42,336 nucleotides of DNA from a virus. The translations under genes and the position numbers were made by a program. The notes under the pieces were generated by a model. It saw only the letters and a list, made by a program, of their open reading frames with translations, was not told the origin of the DNA and made no database searches. Positions 30,736-39,599 of the stretch are shown one piece after another. The stretch's first letter is position 1. Every line of letters begins with the position of its first letter. The stretch lies in IMG/VR virus record IMGVR_UViG_3300025162_000090, positions 1-42,336 of that record; one strand, 5' to 3'.

Positions 30736-32173
30736 AACGCAGTGGAAGGCTCTCGTTTCGAGAGCTGACGAACTGTTCTTTGGGGGTGCAGCCGGCGGTG
30801 GAAAGTCCGATTTGATTATCGGCCTTTCTGTTTCCTGTCATCAGCACGCCGCGATATTTCGCCGAACCTACCCCAACTTGACAGAAATCATGCGCCGCGC
30901 GCGCGAGGTCATCGGAGATGGTGCACGTGAAAACAAGTCTGAGAAGATATGGACCTTTCCCGACGGTCACACATTGGAATTCGGAGCCGTGCAATACGAA
31001 GCAGATAAGTCCAACTGGCAGGGCCGACCACATGATCTGAAAGCATTTGATGAGCTACCCGAATTTTCCGAGAGTCAGTATGAATTTATCTGCGGCTGGA
31101 ACCGCTCCGTAGATCCTGGCCAGCGTGTGCGCGTGGTATCCACGGGCAACCCTCCCCTGGATGAAGCCGGTAGTTGGATCATTCGCCGTTGGGCAGCATG
31201 GCTTGACCCAAACCACCCCCATCCTGCTGCAGATGGTGAACTCAGATATTACGCCACGGTAGACGGAACCGAAGTTGAATGTAAAAACGGAGATCCTTTC
31301 GAGCACAAAGGTGAAATTATCTACCCGCGCTCACGCACATTTATCCGGTCCCTGCTGGCAGACAATCCCTTTTATGCCCATGACAGCCATTACATTTCCG
31401 TGCTACAGTCGCTGCCTGAGCCGATGCGCTCCCAACTGCTGCACGGCGATTTTGCCGCTTCCCAGGTGCCCAACCCCTGGCAGGTCATACCCTCCGAGTG
31501 GGTACGTGCGGCACAGCGGCGGTGGGAAGAACGCGAGAAGCCGGCCACGCCCATCACAGCGGTGGGTATCGACCCATCCCGCGGCGGCCACGACAAGACG
31601 GCCCTATCCGAACGCTATGATAACTACTTTGCCCAGCTGCACACCTGGGCAGGCGCCGAGGCTGTGGATGGGCCAGCCGTCGCCGGCCTGACCTTTGGCG
31701 TACTCCAGGATAAGCGCCCCGGATACATCAACGTGGACGTCGTCGGTATTGGATCGTCTGTTTATGATTCACTCAAGACAATGTACGAGGATGTTTTCCC
31801 CTTTAACGGTGCAGAGGGTTCCGAATATCGCGACCGGAGCGGCAAGCTAAAGATGCGCAACCGTAGAGCTGAAATGTACTGGCAGATGCGCGATGCGCTC
31901 GATCCTGAGCTTGGTGATGATCTCGCCTTACCTCCAGGTAATGAGCTTCTGGCTGATTTGTGCTCAGCGCGGTACGAAGTCTCCGCCGCCGGCGTGCTGA
32001 TTGAAGACAAAGAAAAAATCAAGGAGCGGATCGGTCGCAGCCCTGATATGGGAGAAGCGCTGATGATGTCGAACTTCTTTGACGTCAACCGCGGCCCCTC
32101 CCCTCAAGCCTGGATAGCCGCAATCAAAAAGCGGAACGAAGAACGGAAACAAGGAGTCAGACATGGGAATTAG
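30620..32173 (+). CDS. Terminase large subunit
   Basis: 517 residues. ATPase: FFGGAAGGGKSD (Walker A, about 53-64), LKAFDELPEF (Walker B with catalytic Glu), then VVSTGNPPLDEAG for coupling. Nuclease: TAVGIDPSRGGHDKTAL holds the first acidic residue, with VVGIGSSVYDSLK and later acidic residues. It pumps DNA into the prohead and cuts it. Starts at 30620, 30626 or 30632 are all in frame behind an AAAGG site; the choice is open. The 3' end overlaps the portal start by 11 bases. Confidence 0.95.
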   Translation: MQMQMTDMIDPYLHSRMLSEKSYLEKVQERTAIWLPQSKTQWKALVSRADELFFGGAAGGGKSDLIIGLSVSCHQHAAIFRRTYPNLTEIMRRAREVIGDGARENKSEKIWTFPDGHTLEFGAVQYEADKSNWQGRPHDLKAFDELPEFSESQYEFICGWNRSVDPGQRVRVVSTGNPPLDEAGSWIIRRWAAWLDPNHPHPAADGELRYYATVDGTEVECKNGDPFEHKGEIIYPRSRTFIRSLLADNPFYAHDSHYISVLQSLPEPMRSQLLHGDFAASQVPNPWQVIPSEWVRAAQRRWEEREKPATPITAVGIDPSRGGHDKTALSERYDNYFAQLHTWAGAEAVDGPAVAGLTFGVLQDKRPGYINVDVVGIGSSVYDSLKTMYEDVFPFNGAEGSEYRDRSGKLKMRNRRAEMYWQMRDALDPELGDDLALPPGNELLADLCSARYEVSAAGVLIEDKEKIKERIGRSPDMGEALMMSNFFDVNRGPSPQAWIAAIKKRNEERKQGVRHGN

Positions 32174-35100
32174 AAACGCAGTCAAGGGATTTATGACCGG
32201 GCTTGTCAATAACGGCACATCGCCCGTTGCTCAATCCGCACACGATATACGGGTCATTAAGCCGGGAGACACACCAGGGATAGACAGCTTTCCCAAGCGC
32301 TATACCAATACCTGGATGGGACCAGGGCGACCGCCGATGTCCGCGGAGGATAAAAAGTATGATGCCATTCGCAGCGCGGAGCCCACCGAGCCGCGCGCAT
32401 TCCAGTACATCCCCAACGTCAACACGACGATGGTGCCGCGCGCATCTTACAATCGCATGCTGTTTGCCGACCTGTACATGTTCGCTACCACCGTGCCGGA
32501 GATACCGATGTGCATCGACCTGATCATTGATGAGATGTGCGCCTTCGAGCTGACCATCAAGGACACGCGCGGCAATGTGGTGCACGGCAGTCCTTACCAG
32601 TGGATGATTGACAGCCCAGATGGGTACAATGCACATGATACCTGGTTGTCGCTGTTCATGTATAACAAGCTGATGTACGATGCAGCCTGCTCCTACCTGC
32701 GGCGCAATATGAGCGGCAAGATCGTTGCCTCGCGTCCCGTGGATGGGTCGACCATCTTTGTGATGATCGATGACCGCGGCAATCCTCCCGAGCCTCCCAC
32801 GCCAGCTTTCCAGCAGTACCTTTGGGGCACACCGCGCACGCTGCATACTACCAAAGAACTTTGGTACAAGCCTTCCAAGCGTGACACACAGTCGCCGTAT
32901 GGATACACTGCCATCGAGAAGTCCATCGAGGCAGTGACACTACTCAAAAACCTGTGGGGATACGAAGGGGCGAAATACATCAGCGGTAACTTCCCTGAGA
33001 TGTTTATGGCCCTGCCCGAATCCTTTGGCAAGGGCGACAAGACCGAAGCCATCCTTGAATTTGAAGATACCTACAACGACAGGATGATCGGCGGCGCGCA
33101 GGAACGCGCGGGCCGGTTGCGCATGGTGCCATTCGGTACGCAGGTGTTGGTTACCAAAGAAATCACCTTCAACCAGGGATCATACGACGCCGCGGTAAAC
33201 ATCGTTCGTCAGAATTTCGGCATTGTGCAATCTGAAGTCGGAGAAGCTCCAGGAGAGGGTCTGGGCGGCAAGGGCTACCAGGATGTGATGACCAGCAGCT
33301 TTTATCGCCGTGGCCTGCGTCCCAACTTGCGTTATGTAGCCAGTCACTTCAACGACATTATCAAGCTCAATGGCGACAGCGACAAATACGTTACCTCATA
33401 TGAATTCCCCAAGACATCCATCGACCCAGCCGAAGAGGAAGGGCGCATCATCGCCCGCTTCGTGCAGGGCGTGTCCACCCGCGATGAAACCCGCCAGGAT
33501 CTGGGCAAGAAGCCGCTCGGCGGCGAGCAGGGCAATTATATTGTCACGCCTGGTAGTAAGGGCGCAGACGATGGCACGATGGGCGGTCTGGGTATCAATA
33601 CATCCGCGCTCATCCCCGTAAAGAAGATGATCAAGGTCAAGGCGGTTGATCCTTTGCAGAAATCGCTGCCCGGATTACTGGACACCGATGCAATCACCCT
33701 GGAACAGGCGCAAACCATCGCCAAGAAGTATAAGCTGCCCGTAGAGGATTACGCCCAGTTTACCGCCGGGCTGAATGAAGAGATGGAGCACGCAGAGACG
33801 GTCAATTATGACGTCAAGACCATCGCCTGCATTGTCATGGACCACCTGGCCGAAGATGACCGCTATTACAGCAAACTGGATGCAGTCATGCAGAAATTCC
33901 AGTCGCTGAGGAAGTTCATCGGCGTGGATCCTGGCGACGATCAATACTACGGCGCGGCGATCAGCGCGGATGCGGCCATCTCCATGCCCCATGAAGGCGC
34001 CAACGAGAGCCTGATTGTGTCCATCGGTGGCAACGGTATGCCCTCCCGCCCTGCTGTGTGGAAGCCGGCATCTGGCGAGAAGCTCTCCCTCAAGACGTGG
34101 GTGGGCGGCGATCTTTACCGCCGCGCTGAAGCGGCTTATCTGCTCGATCGAGAATTAGCCACCGATCAGGATAGTTACCTGGTCCCGGTCGCATATGTTG
34201 CTGAGCACGACGATGAAACAGGCAGCATCCAGATGTATGTCACCGGGCGCAAGGGGCGCAAGAAAGTTGATACCTACAAAGAAAAGTGGATTGAACGCGC
34301 CGCTGTGCTCGATTATGTCATGGGGCAGATGGACCGCGACCGCAATAACTGGCTGACCAACTCCTACGATGAGAAGCGGCCTGTGCTGATCGATAACGAC
34401 TGCTCCTTCCCGGTTGATCCTGATCAAAAGGTCCATTCCCAGTTCGTAGACGGGATGCGCGGCAAGAAGTTGAGCAACGCGGTGCTGGATAGTCTCTTCC
34501 TCCTGTTGGGCAACGTGGCTATCTGGGACGACCTGCAGCAGGTTCTGGGCGATGCGAAGGCAGTCGAGAATGCCAAAGCGCGCGCACAGAAAATCTATGA
34601 CGAGAAGATGCTCCCGGCAATGTGGGTCAAGGTCAAGCGCTCCGGGGATATCGATGTTGGCCACCATGTAGAAGTCGTGAACAATGTCCCGGTCAAGTTG
34701 GACAAGGCCGAGTCTGTTCCTTTCCGGTCTTCATCCAGCCGGCTGTCAGATTACATCAAGGGCGTGGTGCAGAAAAACCACGAGCTGGAGCTGGAAAAGA
34801 TAGACCTTCTCAAAGCACAGGAGACAGCGCCAACCTTACCTGATGCGCAGGTGTCAAATCCGTCTCAATCGGCCATTTCAGACCTGGTCAAAGAAATCAG
34901 CAGACAGAATGACCTGCGCGAGCTGGAGAAGGCTTCATCCAGTGGCATCACCAAATATCAAGGAGAAAACGATATGCAAAGAGTAGTGCTGGAATTCCCG
35001 GCTCCGATCGTAAACGTACCCCAGACGATCGTCAATGTTCCCGAGCAACCGGCTCCGGTCGTAAACGTAGCAGCTCCCATCATCAACTTCCCGGAACAAA

Positions 35101-35339
35101 AAGCGCCGATTGTCAACGTGCCGGCTCCGATCGTGAATGTGGCCGCGCCCATTGTCAACATCCCGGAAACGGTCGTCAACGTCGAGGCTCCGGTGGTAAA
35201 TGTCGCCGCACCTGATATCAAGGTCGATGCACCCGTGACAGTCAATATGCCCGAAGGAAACAAGAAGGGCAAGGCCAAGAAGATGGTTATCACCCGGGAT
35301 ATTGACGGGAAAATAAGTGGAATGGAGGAAGAAAGATAA
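32163..35339 (+). CDS. Portal protein fused to PI3/4-kinase-like domain and VNV-repeat tail
   Basis: 1058 residues, about twice a normal portal. Residues ~1-475 are the portal: LYMFATTVPEIPMCIDLIIDEM, GYTAIEKSIEAV, EVGEAPGEGLGGKGY. Residues ~500-600 carry a helical segment with IACIVMDHLAEDDRYYSKLD, DUF5661-like. Residues ~615-760 look like a PI3/4-kinase-type domain. AVWKPASGEK would be the ATP-Lys strand; LYRRAEAAYLLDREL and LVPVAYV follow, then the catalytic loop GQMDRDRNNW (about 722-730) and metal loop PVLIDNDCSFP (about 738-748). After a coiled coil, residues ~938-1040 are PxVNV repeats ending in a basic tail. An internal start (34974) can make the repeat tail alone. The kinase would be carried in the virion. 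Confidence 0.85.
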   Translation: MGIRNAVKGFMTGLVNNGTSPVAQSAHDIRVIKPGDTPGIDSFPKRYTNTWMGPGRPPMSAEDKKYDAIRSAEPTEPRAFQYIPNVNTTMVPRASYNRMLFADLYMFATTVPEIPMCIDLIIDEMCAFELTIKDTRGNVVHGSPYQWMIDSPDGYNAHDTWLSLFMYNKLMYDAACSYLRRNMSGKIVASRPVDGSTIFVMIDDRGNPPEPPTPAFQQYLWGTPRTLHTTKELWYKPSKRDTQSPYGYTAIEKSIEAVTLLKNLWGYEGAKYISGNFPEMFMALPESFGKGDKTEAILEFEDTYNDRMIGGAQERAGRLRMVPFGTQVLVTKEITFNQGSYDAAVNIVRQNFGIVQSEVGEAPGEGLGGKGYQDVMTSSFYRRGLRPNLRYVASHFNDIIKLNGDSDKYVTSYEFPKTSIDPAEEEGRIIARFVQGVSTRDETRQDLGKKPLGGEQGNYIVTPGSKGADDGTMGGLGINTSALIPVKKMIKVKAVDPLQKSLPGLLDTDAITLEQAQTIAKKYKLPVEDYAQFTAGLNEEMEHAETVNYDVKTIACIVMDHLAEDDRYYSKLDAVMQKFQSLRKFIGVDPGDDQYYGAAISADAAISMPHEGANESLIVSIGGNGMPSRPAVWKPASGEKLSLKTWVGGDLYRRAEAAYLLDRELATDQDSYLVPVAYVAEHDDETGSIQMYVTGRKGRKKVDTYKEKWIERAAVLDYVMGQMDRDRNNWLTNSYDEKRPVLIDNDCSFPVDPDQKVHSQFVDGMRGKKLSNAVLDSLFLLLGNVAIWDDLQQVLGDAKAVENAKARAQKIYDEKMLPAMWVKVKRSGDIDVGHHVEVVNNVPVKLDKAESVPFRSSSSRLSDYIKGVVQKNHELELEKIDLLKAQETAPTLPDAQVSNPSQSAISDLVKEISRQNDLRELEKASSSGITKYQGENDMQRVVLEFPAPIVNVPQTIVNVPEQPAPVVNVAAPIINFPEQKAPIVNVPAPIVNVAAPIVNIPETVVNVEAPVVNVAAPDIKVDAPVTVNMPEGNKKGKAKKMVITRDIDGKISGMEEER
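34974..35339 (+). CDS. Internal-start product: VNV-repeat protein
   Basis: In frame with the portal gene, AGGAG (34961-34965) is followed 8 bases later by ATG 34974, giving a 121-residue protein MQRVVLEFPAPIVNVPQTIV and so on. The repeats, (A/P)P(I/V)(V/I)NV, recur about ten times in a likely beta-solenoid, ending GNKKGKAKKMVITRDIDG. Similar repeats follow portals in many phages as separate small proteins. The ribosome site suggests both a fused and a free form are made. Confidence 0.65.
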   Translation: MQRVVLEFPAPIVNVPQTIVNVPEQPAPVVNVAAPIINFPEQKAPIVNVPAPIVNVAAPIVNIPETVVNVEAPVVNVAAPDIKVDAPVTVNMPEGNKKGKAKKMVITRDIDGKISGMEEER

Positions 35340-35746
35340 TGGCCGTAAAAATGTCAGTTACCATTCGTAACGCAGAGCTGGATGCTCTCGAAACATCGAT
35401 CGGCGCCGCGGCTGTGCTCAAGATCCGCTCGGGAGACCCTCCCGCCAACATTGCTGATGCCGACAGCGGTACAGTCCTCGCCACCATGACTTTGCCCACG
35501 GATTGGATGACCGCCGCGGCTAACGGGGGCAAGACAATCGCTGGGTTATGGCAGACAACCAACGCAGACGCCGCCGGCACGGCAGGACATTTCCGTATCT
35601 ATGCCACAGGCGGCACAACCCAGCATATGCAGGGCACCGTCACTGCCACAGGGCAGGGCGGGGATATGACTATTGATAATGCGGTTATTGCCGCAGGGCA
35701 AACCGTAACCGTCACCGCGTTCGCACTGACCGCGGGCAACGCATAA
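35339..35746 (+). CDS. Virion structural protein
   Basis: 135 residues. SVTIRNAELDALETSIGAAAVLKIRSGDPPANIADADSGTVLATMTLPTDWM is a widely shared phage protein type found near head genes, ending in a beta domain (GGDMTIDNAVIAAGQTVTVTAFALTAG). Probably a decoration or head-tail component. The ATG overlaps the portal stop. Confidence 0.75.
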   Translation: MAVKMSVTIRNAELDALETSIGAAAVLKIRSGDPPANIADADSGTVLATMTLPTDWMTAAANGGKTIAGLWQTTNADAAGTAGHFRIYATGGTTQHMQGTVTATGQGGDMTIDNAVIAAGQTVTVTAFALTAGNA

Positions 35747-35764
35747 ATATTAAGGAGTTTTATC

Positions 35765-36316
35765 ATGCCAGTTCAAGTAATCGCTTCGGCCTATTCTGAT
35801 GGGCCAACCCTGACAGCCGCCGCTACCGCGTCTGCGCTGCCAACTTATGTTCTTACCACCCTGCCGGCTGGTTATTGGCAGATTGGCCGCACCTGGCGTA
35901 TCACTGCATCAGGACGAGTATCCTTTGCAGTCACTACACCAGGCGTTTTCCGCTTTGACCTGCGCATGGCCGCCGTCACAGTGTTCGACACCCTGGCGCT
36001 GCCCGGTAACATCGTTGCTCAAACCACTGTTCCCTGGTGGATGGAAATTCTGCTGACCTGCCGATCTGTAGGGTCTGGTACGTCCGCAACCCTCTTTGGT
36101 CAAGGTCTGGTGACTAGTACCGCATTCCTCAACACTGCTGCTGTAGCGACAGGCCCGTGGGCAGGTGGCATCCCTGTGCCATACAATACCGCACCGGTGG
36201 TAGGTACCGGATTTGACAGCACGATAGCTAACGCCATCGATTTCCGCTTCACTCAGACCGCTGCAACAGGCAGCATGACGATGCACAACTTTCTGATCGA
36301 GCAGCTCACACCATAA
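35765..36316 (+). CDS. Virion beta-sandwich protein
   Basis: 183 residues. Beta-rich with alternating hydrophobics (YWQIGRTWRITASGRVSFAVTTPG, FRFDLRMAAVTVFDTLAL, IDFRFTQTAATGSMTMHNFLIEQL). This is the jelly-roll type pattern common among phage decoration proteins. It has its own AAGGAG site 35751-35756. Role by context. Confidence 0.65.
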   Translation: MPVQVIASAYSDGPTLTAAATASALPTYVLTTLPAGYWQIGRTWRITASGRVSFAVTTPGVFRFDLRMAAVTVFDTLALPGNIVAQTTVPWWMEILLTCRSVGSGTSATLFGQGLVTSTAFLNTAAVATGPWAGGIPVPYNTAPVVGTGFDSTIANAIDFRFTQTAATGSMTMHNFLIEQLTP

Positions 36317-36325
36317 GAGGTACGA

Positions 36326-37132
36326 ATGCAAATCATATTACCGCCCCTGCCTGATCCTACCGATATCGTCATTCAAGGCGACAAACTTACCCCAGTCGAC
36401 GTCTTTACGCGTCCTACGGGATACTGGCCTATTCTGCAAGGCGAGATAACGATCGCTGAAATTGGCGGTCAGCCTGTGCCCAGAGCCATGATTGGCCAGC
36501 ATGATTGGTATGGCATCAAGCCGCGCACCATTGGACCGATGGTTTTATCGGGAGGGGCGGTAGTTATGGTTCAGATTGGGGATATCCCGGCGAACCCGAT
36601 TATTGACCCTATTCAATCATGGCTCAACTCTCAGATACAGCTGGACACAACCGGGGCGATGTGGTGTCTGTACGAGATACTCCCTGTCAATGGTGATCCT
36701 GGCTTTTCATGGATTACCCAGGGCGATGACGTTATGGACGATCCCGCTTCACCAACTTTGCCAAGAGCGGAAGTAGCCATGAGCCGGGGCGTCAATATGC
36801 CGACCAGTCCGGTACTGCCATCAAGTTTTATGCAGGTAATGCAAGAAACGTTCAACGACAGTGCAACGCGCTGGGCTATCACTGGCGTAACGCGGGATAA
36901 AGCCGGCAATCCAATTGCCGGCGTGCGCGTCATGGCATTTGATTACGATAAGTTCAACCTGAAATACCCGCTCAATTCCATCGTAGGAGATACCATTTCA
37001 GACGCCAATGGCAGCTATTCCATGCAAATTGCCTACATGAGCCCGCATTATATGGTCATTGCTTACCTTTCGGGATCCCCTGATGTGGTCGGTGTAACCA
37101 CTGATGATATTCAGCCTATGGCAATAGGATAA
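36326..37132 (+). CDS. Virion protein with Ig/carboxypeptidase-regulatory-like domain
   Basis: 268 residues. N-terminal region (about 1-180) is unassigned and beta-rich. Residues ~183-265 (WAITGVTRDKAGNPIAGVRVMAFDYDKF, then GDTISDANGSYSMQIAYMSPHYMVIAYL) fit a CarboxypepD_reg/Ig-like surface domain, common on capsids and tails where it binds glycans weakly. Gene spacing puts it in the head operon. Confidence 0.7.
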   Translation: MQIILPPLPDPTDIVIQGDKLTPVDVFTRPTGYWPILQGEITIAEIGGQPVPRAMIGQHDWYGIKPRTIGPMVLSGGAVVMVQIGDIPANPIIDPIQSWLNSQIQLDTTGAMWCLYEILPVNGDPGFSWITQGDDVMDDPASPTLPRAEVAMSRGVNMPTSPVLPSSFMQVMQETFNDSATRWAITGVTRDKAGNPIAGVRVMAFDYDKFNLKYPLNSIVGDTISDANGSYSMQIAYMSPHYMVIAYLSGSPDVVGVTTDDIQPMAIG

Positions 37133-37135
37133 CTT

Positions 37136-37663
37136 ATGCCAAATATTTATTTACGACAAGGCACAGCGGCCAACGCGGATGTTACCCTGAGAAATACCAC
37201 TCAGGTTGATGCGTCGGCGGCGTTGAGCGTTACCCTGGACAGCATGATGTTATCCAGCGCGGCGCAGGAGCTTACCAAAGCGCAGGCGTCCATCACCCTG
37301 GCCGATGTCACTCTTTCGGCTACCGCAAAAGAAATATCCCATGCTCAGGCGTCCATCACCCTGGCCGATGTTTCACTGGTATCTACGGCAAAAGAAAAGT
37401 TACAGGCTCAAGCCAGCATCGCCCTGGGAGATATCAGCCTCGCGTCAACCGTCACGAGCAAGATCAAAGCCCAGGCGAGCATTACGCTGGGCGACGTTTC
37501 CCTGACAGCCACAGCGACCAACGGCTCAACGCCTACCCCCACACCTATGCCCGAACCAACGCCCCAACAAAGGCGCTTTGTCGCCGCCCAGGCGCAAAAA
37601 GCCCAGGATGAATTCGAGATGATGCTGATTATGATGGCTTACGAAGAAATGGAAAACAGATGA
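37136..37663 (+). CDS. Repeat protein with 21-residue units
   Basis: 175 residues. Four clear units of the type AQASITLADVTLSATAKEIS begin at codons 37280, 37343, 37406 and 37469, exact 63-base spacing, with a degenerate one before. A Thr/Pro hinge (NGSTPTPTPMPEPTPQQ) leads to a helical end (FVAAQAQKAQDEFEMMLIMMAYEEM). Probably a beta-repeat virion protein; the Thr/Pro hinge matches the style of the lipoprotein. It overlaps the next gene by 4 bases. Confidence 0.7.
   Translation: MPNIYLRQGTAANADVTLRNTTQVDASAALSVTLDSMMLSSAAQELTKAQASITLADVTLSATAKEISHAQASITLADVSLVSTAKEKLQAQASIALGDISLASTVTSKIKAQASITLGDVSLTATATNGSTPTPTPMPEPTPQQRRFVAAQAQKAQDEFEMMLIMMAYEEMENR
37280..37531 (+). repeat. 63-bp tandem repeat, four units
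   Basis: Repeat starts at 37280, 37343, 37406 and 37469. The second and third units still share long identical runs (the first two match over about 25 bases), so expansion was recent. Confidence 0.85.
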
Positions 37664-38436
37664 CACCTCAAACCGTCCACCTCCGCAGATTAGCCCGCGA
37701 GCAGGCGCGCATCGAAGCAGAACTTCAATCCGTGGCGCTCGCTGAATTACAGCGAGCCTGGCGCGACGTGCGCATGCGGCTCAAGCAACTGGATGATCAG
37801 CGGCCCAAGACAGGACAGAAAACACGCCTGCGAAAGGAAGCTTATTTTCACGCGGATCTGTGGTCGACGGTGACAGAACGGCTCAAGTCGCGGCTGCTGG
37901 AAAAGATCAAAGGCGGCGCATTGTCTCTTGTGGCCATCAATAACGAATATCTGCTTTCGGTCATGGGCGACGGTATCGAACTGGACACAGAAGCCTTTGC
38001 CAACACGTACAGTGAATTGTTAGGTCAGAGAATTACCAAGACCACCGATGTAATCCGCAGCTCGACTTCACGAAAGATCGTATCCTGGTACAACACGCCA
38101 GGGCGCACGCTGGGAGATATTACCGGGGAGTTATCCGCTGACTTTGGTGACACACGCGCTGAGCGCATCGCGCGCACTGAGATCGCCTACCTTGACGATA
38201 ATGTGCAAAACGAGGTCGCTGAGCAATTAGGCATCAAAGCATGGTGGTGGAGTTCCAAGCAGGATTCCGAGGTTTGTACCCGTAAGCTGATCGGCCCGGA
38301 TGGCCAGGAGTACAAAGGCTGCCGAGAATTGCACGGCAAACGTTTTACGATGGACCAGCCAGGCCCACCTAAAGGAAGCCACCCAAATTGCCGGTGCGAT
38401 AAAATTTTGATCCTCGAATCCAGGGACAAACCATGA
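37660..38436 (+). CDS. Mu gpF-like minor head morphogenesis protein
   Basis: 258 residues. The C-terminal Phage_Mu_F domain is clear: ERIARTEIAYLDDNVQNEVAEQLGIKAWWWSSKQDSEVCTRKLIGPDG, then FTMDQPGPPKGSHPNCRCDKILI with the conserved HPNCRC. The N-terminus is helical. Such proteins bind the portal and help assemble the prohead. Order portal - gpF-like is standard, though several virion genes intervene here. Confidence 0.9.
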   Translation: MTPQTVHLRRLAREQARIEAELQSVALAELQRAWRDVRMRLKQLDDQRPKTGQKTRLRKEAYFHADLWSTVTERLKSRLLEKIKGGALSLVAINNEYLLSVMGDGIELDTEAFANTYSELLGQRITKTTDVIRSSTSRKIVSWYNTPGRTLGDITGELSADFGDTRAERIARTEIAYLDDNVQNEVAEQLGIKAWWWSSKQDSEVCTRKLIGPDGQEYKGCRELHGKRFTMDQPGPPKGSHPNCRCDKILILESRDKP

Positions 38437-38621
38437 ACGGACAGATACCCGTGAAAAAGAATCCTATCCAAATGGACGTGACCCCGGTCGAATATAAGCT
38501 GATTTGCCGGCTGCGCATGCTGATCAACAACGGGCGTGTCAATACGGTCGTAGTCAACCTCAAACCGGTCTCCATTTCGGTGATTGAGAAGATGGAAGAA
38601 TTGGACGTCAAGAAGGAATAA
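38433..38621 (+). CDS. Small hypothetical protein
   Basis: 62 residues, basic, ATGA overlap with the gpF-like gene. DVTPVEYKLICRLRMLINNGRVNTVVVNLKPVSISVIEKME has the look of a small regulatory or adaptor fold. Not recognised. Confidence 0.6.
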   Translation: MNGQIPVKKNPIQMDVTPVEYKLICRLRMLINNGRVNTVVVNLKPVSISVIEKMEELDVKKE

Positions 38622-38626
38622 CCGCC

Positions 38627-39583
38627 ATGCTGATACCTGTCAAACCCAATACGTTTATTCCCGTTCTCAAAAAGAGGATGATTCCCATTTTGAGAAAGTC
38701 CGACTTTGTCGAGGATGAACATCCACGTAAGGGCGATGGTAAATTCACGAGCGGTGCCGGCGAGGGAAAGAAGGCCGAAAGCAAAGAGGCCCAAAAGCCG
38801 GGGAAGCTGGTCGAAGTCAATCCGAATGAGAAATCCGCACCTGCAAAGACTAAATTCAAAAATGCCAAAACGATCCAGGAAGCCGAGCAGTATTTACGGG
38901 ACACTCATGGAATTCAGAATGTTGATTATGGTAAACTGGATATTGAAATTGCAAATGAATGCAATAGAGTTCTCGGAGAATATTTCAAAAATTATCCTCA
39001 ACTCAAAAAACGACATGATATGATTGGAAGCACGCAGGCCAGATTCAGACAGCAGTTCGAAGAAGAAAAGAAAAATGCTCTTGCTGGAGCCAGTGAAATA
39101 CTTAGGAATATGGGGTACAGCGAAGATCAAATCAATAAATATGCATATTCGTTTGCGAGAGCTCATGCCAAGAAAACCCCAAGAAATTCTTACGCGTATG
39201 CTGATTTCGACGATAACCGTAAAAGGAAAGGCATTTTTATTTCAGAAAAATTCAATAGAACCGAATTGGAAATACGGTTAAATCACGATGTCAATACAAA
39301 TTTTCACCCTGTTGGGTGTAACACTACTAAGTTCATTGTTGACCACGAAATGGCGCATTGCATTGATAAATATTACAACATCAGTTCCCTTCCGGAGGTT
39401 ACCAAGCTCTATTCAACGTTGCGCAAAGCAAAAAAAATCAGCGACCAGTTATCTGTTTATGCCGGTAAAAATATCAAAGAGTTTGTAGCAGAAGCGTGGG
39501 CTGAATATAAAAATAACCCAGACCCTCGCCCAGTCGCAAAAGCAGTTGGTACCTTAATTGCAGAAAAGATTAACAATCATTAA
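38627..39583 (+). CDS. Putative zincin-domain minor virion protein
   Basis: 318 residues. A tag-like N-terminus (EDEHPRKGDGKFTSGAGEGKK, about 29-48), of the HPR..GKF type seen on minor capsid proteins of many phages, precedes a linker. The C-terminal domain (about 85-318) contains FIVDHEMAHCIDKYYN: H240, E241, H244, and EFVAEAWAEY about 45 residues later, which could give the third metal ligand. This is the pattern of phage zincins and toxin-like metallopeptidases. From about 38925 on, the DNA is clearly more AT-rich than the neighbouring head genes, suggesting acquisition. It may travel in the virion. Confidence 0.7.
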   Translation: MLIPVKPNTFIPVLKKRMIPILRKSDFVEDEHPRKGDGKFTSGAGEGKKAESKEAQKPGKLVEVNPNEKSAPAKTKFKNAKTIQEAEQYLRDTHGIQNVDYGKLDIEIANECNRVLGEYFKNYPQLKKRHDMIGSTQARFRQQFEEEKKNALAGASEILRNMGYSEDQINKYAYSFARAHAKKTPRNSYAYADFDDNRKRKGIFISEKFNRTELEIRLNHDVNTNFHPVGCNTTKFIVDHEMAHCIDKYYNISSLPEVTKLYSTLRKAKKISDQLSVYAGKNIKEFVAEAWAEYKNNPDPRPVAKAVGTLIAEKINNH

Positions 39584-39599
39584 TCGAAGGATGGGCAGG

